In this document: one piece after another, positions 1 through 6,000 of the stretch | How the letters are laid out: every line of letters starts with the position of its first letter | Numbering within the stretch: position 1 is the first letter of the stretch | Assembly: GCA_015494335.1 (NCBI GenBank) | Contig: WGBK01000443.1 | Location: 1 to 13,270, forward strand | DNA from: Gammaproteobacteria bacterium | GTDB lineage: Bacteria; Pseudomonadota; Gammaproteobacteria; GCA-001735895 | DNA: 13,270 nucleotides | Direction: 5' to 3' | Notes under the pieces: generated by a model | Databases searched by the model: none | What the model was told of the DNA's origin: nothing | Seen by the model: only the letters and a program-made list of their open reading frames with translations | Position numbers and translations under genes: made by a program

Positions 1-1187
1 GTTCCGGCCGCCGTGTATCCCGGTTGCCAACGGAACTGTGCCTGGCCGTTGCTCACGGGTTCCAGAGTGGCGCCCGTCGGTGCGCCATTCATCTGGAAAC
101 TCAACACATCGCCGTCGTCGGTGTCACTGGCCGCAAGATTAAGGATCAGCGTAGATCCCTCGTCGATCGTGAGGTTACCGATCGAAGTCAGGACCGGCGG
201 CGAGTTGGCCGGCAAAGCAGCGCTGGTAGCGATGATGATGTCGTCGCCAAAAATCGGAATCTCCTGGCCGACCTTTCCATCCAGCTCGCGGAATTCAAAG
301 CGGGTGAAGCCACGTGTATCGATGATCCCGAAAAACTGCGGGGCGGGACTCTGCAGTTTGCCAATGGGATGCAGCTCGGTTTCACTGAGCGCGATTGCCA
401 CATTGGCAACGTCCCCCTGGCTGGATATATACCCACCAACAGCTTGCAGCGTCTGCGTAGATATACCACGGAAGCCATCGAAAGGTTTGCAGTCATTGGA
501 CGGATTATTCACATCACAGATGTTTGTATCATTAATGGCTGGCAGTCCATGTTCCCTGTCGAACATCGCCCAATCACCGCTGCGCGCCGAGCCATTGTTG
601 GTAACCAGCGGGTTAACCGTCGGAAAGTTGCTGGTCCAGATGATGTTCCGGCTGGTTACACTCATGGCACTTCCGGGAAGATGCGAAGCGTTCCATACCG
701 CGCCCTCGAAACTTTCGACGAAGGCATTGAGGCCGAGGGCCGTCACCCGATCCCGGAAGGGCGCTTCCTGCCAACAGGCAACGACGCCCGTGGTCTTGTC
801 GGTATTGCAGGCCTCGATCACGGCCGTGGCAACGGCCGTTTCTCCGCCCGTACCGGTTGCACGATATTCGAAGCTGTCTTTCCCGGTGAAGAACTCGTTG
901 GGAATATACTCGAAGGAGCCGTCTGCGCAGATGGACTGGGCCGCCCCCCCCGGACAGCTGATGTCGCCGAACTGGGGCGTTGTTACCAGGCTGGCGGTCA
1001 CGCCACCGGTTGCACCGTCCAGGGTATCGTTCTCGAGCACGCCGGGGGGTTCGACCAGAAGCAGGCCGGAAGCCGGGATCGAGAAGACATCGTCCCGGGC
1101 GATCAATATCCCGGCATGGGCCGACTGCGCAAGGAACAGCATGGTCAGCGCTGCAAGGGCTTTCCGCCACTTCATTGCCTGATTCAT
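1..1187 (-). CDS. Secreted Ig/cadherin-like repeat protein, C-terminus beyond window (partial)
   Basis: An uninterrupted frame of 395 codons runs from ATG at 1187 to the window edge with no stop, so the C-terminus is missing. The start is supported by GGAGG (1197-1201) nine bases upstream. Residues 1-25 form a Sec signal peptide (basic start, hydrophobic core ALTMLFLA, likely cleavage after SAHA). Residues about 27-115 match a bacterial Ig-like domain of the VLENDT ... DGSFEYIPN ... G.DSFEY type. Residues about 150-320 form a domain with FESFEG near its start and FFGIIDTRGFTRFEF later, a pattern I associate with extracellular proteins of unknown function, often PEP-CTERM anchored. From about 327 a second Ig/cadherin-like domain begins (PPVLTSIGNLTIDEGS) and is cut. 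The likely role is a cell-surface or secreted adhesive or matrix protein. Any anchor such as PEP-CTERM would lie outside the window. It lies downstream of the cytochrome operon on the same strand but across 196 bases, so it is probably a separate unit. Confidence 0.85.
   Translation of the reverse strand, partial: MNQAMKWRKALAALTMLFLAQSAHAGILIARDDVFSIPASGLLLVEPPGVLENDTLDGATGGVTASLVTTPQFGDISCPGGAAQSICADGSFEYIPNEFFTGKDSFEYRATGTGGETAVATAVIEACNTDKTTGVVACWQEAPFRDRVTALGLNAFVESFEGAVWNASHLPGSAMSVTSRNIIWTSNFPTVNPLVTNNGSARSGDWAMFDREHGLPAINDTNICDVNNPSNDCKPFDGFRGISTQTLQAVGGYISSQGDVANVAIALSETELHPIGKLQSPAPQFFGIIDTRGFTRFEFRELDGKVGQEIPIFGDDIIIATSAALPANSPPVLTSIGNLTIDEGSTLILNLAASDTDDGDVLSFQMNGAPTGATLEPVSNGQAQFRWQPGYTAAG
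944..951 (-). repeat. Homopolymer tract of eight G (coding strand)
   Basis: Eight consecutive C on the plus strand read as eight G in the coding strand of the secreted Ig-like protein gene, encoding Pro-Gly-Gly-Ala in the first Ig-like domain. The frame is open and sensible on both sides, so the gene is intact as written. A tract of this length is prone to slippage. Confidence 0.8.
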
Positions 1188-1196
1188 CCGCCCTGC

Positions 1197-1201
1197 CCTC
1201 C
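1197..1201 (-). promoter_or_regulatory. Ribosome binding site GGAGG for the secreted Ig-like protein
   Basis: GGAGG on the minus strand lies nine bases before the ATG at 1187. It fixes this start, which also gives a complete signal peptide. Confidence 0.7.
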
Positions 1202-1232
1202 ATCTATCGGCTCACCCATCGCATCGCACCGG

Positions 1233-1260
1233 CCTGTCCCTGGATGCTGCCGGGGACAGG
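1233..1260 (-). other. Hairpin in the leader of the Ig-like protein gene
   Basis: CCTGTCCC (1233-1240) and GGGACAGG (1253-1260) form a perfect 8-bp stem with a 12-base loop. It lies 46 bases upstream of the ATG at 1187. No T-run follows in the minus direction, so it is not a typical intrinsic terminator. It could be a leader-RNA structure or an operator. The role is not known. Confidence 0.4.
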
Positions 1261-1285
1261 GGTATCCACCTATCAGTATGAACCG

Positions 1286-1359
1286 GGGAAAATCCAAATA
1301 CAGGGGGTATACACCGAATTAGGTGGTAGGTTTTTCCGTATTTTGTAGTGGATTTTCCC
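1286..1359. repeat. 11-bp perfect inverted repeat in the gap between the operon end and the Ig-like gene
   Basis: GGGAAAATCCA (1286-1296) is matched by its exact reverse complement at 1349-1359. After a 6-base bulge on the right arm the pairing continues with AAATAC (1296-1301) against GTATTT (1338-1343). A small inner inverted repeat CACC/GGTG (1312-1315, 1322-1325) sits within the loop. It lies 24 bases past the stop of the outer-membrane barrel gene and about 100 bases upstream of the Ig-like protein gene. It could be a cruciform operator, an RNA hairpin ending the cytochrome operon, or the promoter-proximal control site of the Ig-like gene. No clear T-run follows it. Confidence 0.5.
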
Positions 1360-1383
1360 TATCATCCGCTTCCTGAGCGACTT

Positions 1384-3516
1384 TCAGAATTGGTAGAAAT
1401 AGCTCAGGTAGAGTGAATAGGCGGTCTGGTCGTTGAGTTCCGGAAGGTTGAAGTCGGAGTATTCGAAGCCGAAGCTGGCTTCCAGAGAGAGGTTGCGCGA
1501 CGGCTTGTAGCTGACCTTGATTTCCGGCGCCAGGATCCATTGCTTGACGTCGTCGTTCTTGTTGCTGCGGTGGTCAAGACGCAGTCGGGGGGTGTAGAAG
1601 AGCTGCTTGATCCGGGCCGGGATGCGCGACCGGGCCTGCAGGGAAACCTGGGAAATGGTATCCGAGTCGGAGAGACGCAAGCCCCAGGTGGCAAAGTCCT
1701 CGTGGGTGAACCAGCCCTTGAAGCTGTAATCGGCGGAAACCTGGGTCTCCGAGGAATCCGGGTTGGCTTCGACACCGGCGGAGGCCGTCGTTGCATCGGT
1801 CCGGGACCAGGAAAGGTTCAGGGACAGCAGGCGATTCAGGTCGAAGGAATAGCTGGCGCCTAAGAATATGGTCTGGTTGCGCGCGGTACGGTCCAGGGCA
1901 ATCTGTCGGATCTCGTCTTCGCTGTAGCTCTGCTTCAGCTCGTCCAGGGTGGTTACCGTCTGGCCCTGCAGGGCACTGAGCATGGACAGCACCGGAGAGT
2001 AGCGGTAATCCCAGTTGAGGTTCAAGACCCAGTCGTTTCCGGGGCGGTAATTGCTGACCAGGCTGAAGTGATCGACTTCCTGGAAAAAGAAGTCGTATTC
2101 GAAGGAACCGAACAGGAAGCCCTTGTCGGCACGATATTGCCATTCGACACCCGCTGTCTGACGATCAGTCAGCCCCCAGGCCTGTTGCAGATAGAGGTAG
2201 CTGTCCAGCGTCAAGCGCTCGCGAGGCCGCAGCTTGAGGCCGCCACCAACGAACCAGTGTTCGGTATCCGAGCTTTCGGCCGACGACTGCACCGGAAAAC
2301 CGGCAAACAGGCTGTAGTCGAAGGCCTGGGGATTGGACTGGGAGAAGACAACTCCGTCGACACGGCCGGACAGGCCACTGATGGTGCGCGACTGACGGCC
2401 CCCGATCACCTCGTAATCGCCGATGTCGTTCTGATAACGAACCTCGGCACGGCTGACCTGGGTTTCCGTTTTGTTGTTGGTGAAATCGTTGTTGAAACCG
2501 CCGTTGAAACGCAACTGCCAGGAGTCGTCATCGCCACGGCGACGCGCGGTGACATCGAGATCAGTGGTCAGCAGCGACCCCGTATTCTGGCTGCCAGCAT
2601 CCTGCTGGTCGAGGGTATCGTGGCGGTAATACTGGGAGAAGATCCCGTAATAGCTCCAGGGCTCCTTCTTGCGCGGAGCCTTGCGCGCCAGTTTCTTGCG
2701 CGGCTCCTGGCGCATGGTCAACAGACCATGCAGGCGGCTGCGGATGCGCGGTGCGAGTTCGGAATCCGGATACTCGGCAAGAAAGTCTCGGTAGATGCGT
2801 ATGGCCTGGGCAAACTTGCGCTCACGTTCGCGGGCAATGCCGGCCAGCTCCATCGCCTTCTGCCGCTGTTCGTCATTGCCGATTTCCAGCAACTTGTCGG
2901 CGAAACGCCGCACCTGTTGCAGCTTGCCGTCGATCAGGCTCTGGCGCGCCTGTTCGAGCAGCTTGTCGGCCAGTTCCACGTCTGCGGACGCGGGTTTACT
3001 GCGCGGTTTCACCACAGTTTTCGGCGGCGTGGGCGCTACCAGGGTCAAGGGGCTGCTCGCACGCCGCCCGGTACTCAACAAGCGTTGCAGTTCCTTGCGC
3101 TCGGCCTTGTCCCTGGACACCACCCAGCCCCCAGGAAACCACTCGCGGATCCGCTCCAGATCCTTGCGCGCTTCGGCCTCGCTGTCGTATTCGCCGTAAA
3201 CCAGTCGGTAAAAGATCTTGTCCCCGATTTGCACACGGCTGATGTAGAGCAGCCCGTCGCCGAGCTTGTCGAGAAAGCGCAATCGTTGCTGCCGGGGCAG
3301 CCGGGCGCTGGATTGCAGGCTGAGCCCGAACTCGGCCACCTCGGAGGAGCCGGAGGCCGGTTTCTGCCAGATATCCTCGATTCCGGCGAAGCGGGCCCGA
3401 GCAGCCTGCGCCGATCCCCAGATATTTGCGCATGCAAACAAGATCAGGACCAGTAGTAGCCGTACTAAAGGGCCTCTCCCCCTGTCATGGGAAGAGACAG
3501 ATCGGAACATCGTCAT
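1384..3516 (-). CDS. Outer-membrane beta-barrel protein with N-terminal SPOR-like and TPR domains
   Basis: 710 aa. A Sec signal peptide covers about residues 1-38 (core LVRLLLVLILFA, cleavage near SAQA). Residues about 55-145 look like a SPOR domain (ISRVQIGDKIFYRLVYGEY, then FPGGWVV). Residues about 180-265 contain TPR-like helices (FAQAIRIYRDFLAEYPDSEL). A basic linker rich in Lys/Arg follows. From about 290 to the end I count roughly 20-22 alternating amphipathic strands, ending in YFYQF, with a terminal Phe as in outer-membrane barrels. No CXXCH is present. It starts 17 bases after the stop of the 32-heme cytochrome and has only a weak ribosome site, so coupled translation is likely. By position it is the porin-like partner of a porin-cytochrome electron conduit. 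It is not a recognisable MtrB (no N-terminal CXXC), and TPR + barrel also occurs in export proteins such as the Slam and PgaA types, so a secretion role for the 32-heme protein is the main alternative. Confidence 0.8.
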   Translation of the reverse strand: MTMFRSVSSHDRGRGPLVRLLLVLILFACANIWGSAQAARARFAGIEDIWQKPASGSSEVAEFGLSLQSSARLPRQQRLRFLDKLGDGLLYISRVQIGDKIFYRLVYGEYDSEAEARKDLERIREWFPGGWVVSRDKAERKELQRLLSTGRRASSPLTLVAPTPPKTVVKPRSKPASADVELADKLLEQARQSLIDGKLQQVRRFADKLLEIGNDEQRQKAMELAGIARERERKFAQAIRIYRDFLAEYPDSELAPRIRSRLHGLLTMRQEPRKKLARKAPRKKEPWSYYGIFSQYYRHDTLDQQDAGSQNTGSLLTTDLDVTARRRGDDDSWQLRFNGGFNNDFTNNKTETQVSRAEVRYQNDIGDYEVIGGRQSRTISGLSGRVDGVVFSQSNPQAFDYSLFAGFPVQSSAESSDTEHWFVGGGLKLRPRERLTLDSYLYLQQAWGLTDRQTAGVEWQYRADKGFLFGSFEYDFFFQEVDHFSLVSNYRPGNDWVLNLNWDYRYSPVLSMLSALQGQTVTTLDELKQSYSEDEIRQIALDRTARNQTIFLGASYSFDLNRLLSLNLSWSRTDATTASAGVEANPDSSETQVSADYSFKGWFTHEDFATWGLRLSDSDTISQVSLQARSRIPARIKQLFYTPRLRLDHRSNKNDDVKQWILAPEIKVSYKPSRNLSLEASFGFEYSDFNLPELNDQTAYSLYLSYFYQF

Positions 3517-3533
3517 ATCGGTCGCAGATCTCG

Positions 3534-5969
3534 TCAGTCGAAGCCGCCGTCATTGACCCGGTGCTTGCCACTGCGGAACTTCCTGATAGTCGTCAATGAA
3601 GAATCCGTGTATTCATGACAGGCACCGCTACAATCGCGCAACTCCGAAACTGTGTAGAGAATGCGGGGCGATTGTACCTTCTTGTGCTCCCCTGCCTTGT
3701 AGTCATTGGCATGACAGGCAGCACAATCCGGCTTGTAGGTCGGGAATTTCCAGGTCACGGTTTCGCTGTTGCCGCCATGGCAAGTCGTACAGCCGATCCG
3801 GCGACGATGATCACCGGGGTAATTGGCCGACTGGTGATTGTAGCTGGATACATTCCAGTTGTTGGTGTTATGACAGCTGTTACATTCTCGCGTGGTGCCG
3901 AAGTGGCCGGAGGGCTTGCCCGTGGCAGCAACGCCATTGTGACAGCTTGAGCAATTGCCGCTGACATTGGCATGGTCGAAGCTCGCCGGCGTCCAGGCAT
4001 TGGTGGTATGGCAAAGCTCGCAGTTGTCGTTGGTAACGATGTGCGAGGCATTCTTGCCCGTGGCGGTGTTGCCGTCGTGGCAGCTGGCACAGCTACCCTG
4101 CACCGCCGAGTGATCCACACGCGTCACCGGTTTCCAGACATTGCTGTTGTGGCACAGCTCGCAGCTGTTGCTGCTGGCAATATGCCCGGAGTTCTTGCCG
4201 GTAGCGGTGCTGCCGTTGTGACAGCTGGCGCAGTTTCCGGTAACCGTCGAGTGATCGAAGGTGGCCGGTTTCCAGGCCTTGGTGCTGTGGCAGAGATCGC
4301 AGGAAGCCGAGGTGATGACATGCTGCGAACTCTTCCCGGTGGCGATAGAGCCATTATGACAACTCTCGCAGTTTCCGCTTACCGCACTGTGGTCCACCTT
4401 GGTAACCGGTGTCCAGGCATTGCTGTTGTGGCACAGCTCGCAGCTGTTGGTGCTGGATATATGCTGGGCATTCTTGCCCACTGCGGTATTGCCGTTGTGA
4501 CAACTGGCGCAAGCACCCTGCACCGCGGCATGATCCACCCGGATGACCGGCTTCCAGGCCGTGTTGCGGTGACACAATTCGCAACTATTGGTGCTGGCGA
4601 TATGTTTCGAATTCTTGCCCTTGGCCGTTGCCCCATTATGGCAGCCTGCGCAATTACTACTGACCGTGGAGTGATCGAAATCCGCAGGCGTCCAGGCCGT
4701 AGTACGGTGGCACAGGGCACAGGAAGCGGTGGTTGCAACATGCTGGGCGTTCTTTCCTATTGCCACGCTGCCGTTGTGGCAGCTCTCACAGGTGCCCTGC
4801 ACTGCCGAATGATCGACCTTCACCACCGGCGTCCAGCCGTTGGGCTGATGACAAAGCACACAATCGTTGGTGGTGCTGATGTGCTGACTGTTCTTGCCCG
4901 TGGCATTCGTGCCGTTGTGGCAACTCACGCAATTGTTGCCGACATTGGAATGGTCGAAGGAGTTGGCAGCCCAGCTGTTGGGACTGTGGCAGGCCACGCA
5001 ATCTTTGGTGGTTGGGATATGGTTGGCCGGCTTGCCGCTGGCGACGGAGCCGTTGTGGCAATTGCTGCAGCTGCCGGTCACCGCCGTATGGTCGACACGG
5101 GTTACCGGTTTCCAACCATTGGGCGTATGACAGAGTTCGCACTGGTTGTTGCTGGCAATATGTTTGCTGTTCTTTCCGGTGGCCTTGTTGCCGTTGTGGC
5201 AGGCCACGCAGTCACTGGTCACACCGGAATGATCGAAGGCCGTTGCCTGCCAGTTGCGGGTAGTATGACAAGCCACGCAGTCCTCGGTGGTCGGGATGTG
5301 GCTTGGCGGCTTGCCCGTTGCAGTGGAGTTGTTGTGGCAGGCGGAACAGCTGCCCTGTACCTGATCGTGATCCACGCGCAATACCGGTGACCAGGCCACG
5401 GTTCGATGGCAGGTTTCGCAGGAGATGCTGCTGTTGATGTGGCGAGCCGACTTGCCACGGGCGGTCTTGCCGTTGTGACAGCTAGCGCAATTGTCCTGGA
5501 TCGAGGCATGGTCGAACACCGCATCGTCCCAGCCGAATGTCCGATGACAATCGCTGCAGTTGTTCCCGGACTGAATGTGATTCGGGCTCTTGCCCGTGGC
5601 GGTACTGCCGTTGTGGCAACTCTCGCAACTGCCCTTGACAGCAAAGTGATCCACTTTCGAAACATTGATCCAGCTGTTGCTCTGATGGCAGAACTTACAG
5701 TCCCCGGTGGTCTTGATGTGATTGGGCGAGGGCTTGGAAGCCTGTACAGCGCCACTGCCCGTATGACAGCTGCTGCACTGTTTCGGTGTGCCCGCGAAAA
5801 CGCCATTCACATGGCAGCTCTGGCAATCGACCTGGGCATGACGAAAATCCAGCGGGAAGGAGGTATCGTCGTGGTTGAACTTCTGCTGGGTCTGGGCCAT
5901 GCCGATCCCCGAGAACACAAGCAATAGCAGCAGTAGCAGGTGTCGCATGTAAAAACTATGTGTAGCCAT
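3534..5969 (-). CDS. Exported 32-heme c-type cytochrome built of 13 tandem diheme repeats
   Basis: 811 aa. The start at 5969 is fixed by AGGAG nine bases upstream; residues 1-25 form a signal peptide (LLLLLLLVF, cleavage near GMA). There is no lipobox Cys. I count 31 CXXCH motifs plus one CX3CH (residues 780-785). Residues 27-105 hold three hemes. Residues 106-709 are thirteen repeats of 46-47 aa, each with two CXXCH, a (V/F)DH and an H(I/V) histidine, the signature SCHNG..ATGK, and a Trp after the second heme. Each repeat therefore has four conserved His for two hemes, which fits bis-His ligation. The C-terminal segment (710-811) is different, with two CXXCH and the CX3CH. The body is rich in Ser, Thr, Asn and Gly, as in extracellular proteins. 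As the third gene of the operon it is the likely electron wire through or beyond the outer membrane. Its redox partner and the direction of flow are unknown. Confidence 0.93.
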   Translation of the reverse strand: MATHSFYMRHLLLLLLLVFSGIGMAQTQQKFNHDDTSFPLDFRHAQVDCQSCHVNGVFAGTPKQCSSCHTGSGAVQASKPSPNHIKTTGDCKFCHQSNSWINVSKVDHFAVKGSCESCHNGSTATGKSPNHIQSGNNCSDCHRTFGWDDAVFDHASIQDNCASCHNGKTARGKSARHINSSISCETCHRTVAWSPVLRVDHDQVQGSCSACHNNSTATGKPPSHIPTTEDCVACHTTRNWQATAFDHSGVTSDCVACHNGNKATGKNSKHIASNNQCELCHTPNGWKPVTRVDHTAVTGSCSNCHNGSVASGKPANHIPTTKDCVACHSPNSWAANSFDHSNVGNNCVSCHNGTNATGKNSQHISTTNDCVLCHQPNGWTPVVKVDHSAVQGTCESCHNGSVAIGKNAQHVATTASCALCHRTTAWTPADFDHSTVSSNCAGCHNGATAKGKNSKHIASTNSCELCHRNTAWKPVIRVDHAAVQGACASCHNGNTAVGKNAQHISSTNSCELCHNSNAWTPVTKVDHSAVSGNCESCHNGSIATGKSSQHVITSASCDLCHSTKAWKPATFDHSTVTGNCASCHNGSTATGKNSGHIASSNSCELCHNSNVWKPVTRVDHSAVQGSCASCHDGNTATGKNASHIVTNDNCELCHTTNAWTPASFDHANVSGNCSSCHNGVAATGKPSGHFGTTRECNSCHNTNNWNVSSYNHQSANYPGDHRRRIGCTTCHGGNSETVTWKFPTYKPDCAACHANDYKAGEHKKVQSPRILYTVSELRDCSGACHEYTDSSLTTIRKFRSGKHRVNDGGFD
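3615..3632 (-). other. Non-canonical CX3CH heme site (residues 780-785)
   Basis: The coding strand reads Cys-Ser-Gly-Ala-Cys-His near the C-terminus of the 32-heme protein. CX3CH is a known rarer heme c attachment motif. Whether heme is attached here depends on the maturation system of the cell, which is not in the window. Confidence 0.7.
3843..5654 (-). repeat. Tandem array of 13 diheme-encoding units, period 138/141 bases
   Basis: Unit starts (residues) are 106, 152, 199, 245, 292, 338, 385, 431, 478, 525, 571, 618 and 664. Units beginning VDH (46 aa) alternate with units beginning FDH (47 aa, ending KPVTR-like), giving a 93-aa, four-heme super-period. The alternation breaks once: units 9 and 10 both begin VDH, and unit 9 has a VDH head with a 47-aa tail. 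This looks like a past unequal crossover. The array is internal to the gene and has no spacers of CRISPR kind. Confidence 0.9.
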
Positions 5970-5978
5970 GTTGTTTTT

Positions 5979-5983
5979 CTCCT
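5979..5983 (-). promoter_or_regulatory. Ribosome binding site AGGAG for the 32-heme cytochrome
   Basis: AGGAG on the minus strand is nine bases before the ATG at 5969 and is the strongest ribosome site in the operon. It decides for this ATG over a second in-frame ATG seven codons later (5948). Confidence 0.75.
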
Positions 5984-6000
5984 GTCAATCGTACGCGGCT

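Noticed and set aside
941..953. Frameshift at the poly-C run
   Set aside because: The minus frame reads through the run in phase from the signal peptide to sensible Ig-like sequence on both sides.
613..1203. 196-codon minus frame from ATG 1203
   Set aside because: It is a +1 shadow of the true frame from 1187, with an Arg-rich product and no signal peptide or domain.
13..1322. Two long plus-strand frames (13-1182, 24-1322)
   Set aside because: They are antisense to a convincing minus-strand gene with ribosome site, signal peptide and Ig-like domains. Their products are low in structure and rich in Arg, Gly or Ser.
2068..3456. 462-codon plus-strand frame antisense to the barrel gene
   Set aside because: The minus frame encodes a full signal peptide-SPOR-TPR-barrel protein. 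The antisense frame is a GC-driven shadow.
3972..5390. 472-codon plus-strand frame antisense to the diheme array
   Set aside because: It is open because the tandem units lack stop codons in that frame. Its repeated hydrophobic product mirrors the array periodicity.
3843..5654. CRISPR array
   Set aside because: The regular repeats are coding, about 140 bases long, with CXXCH in every unit and no unique spacers.
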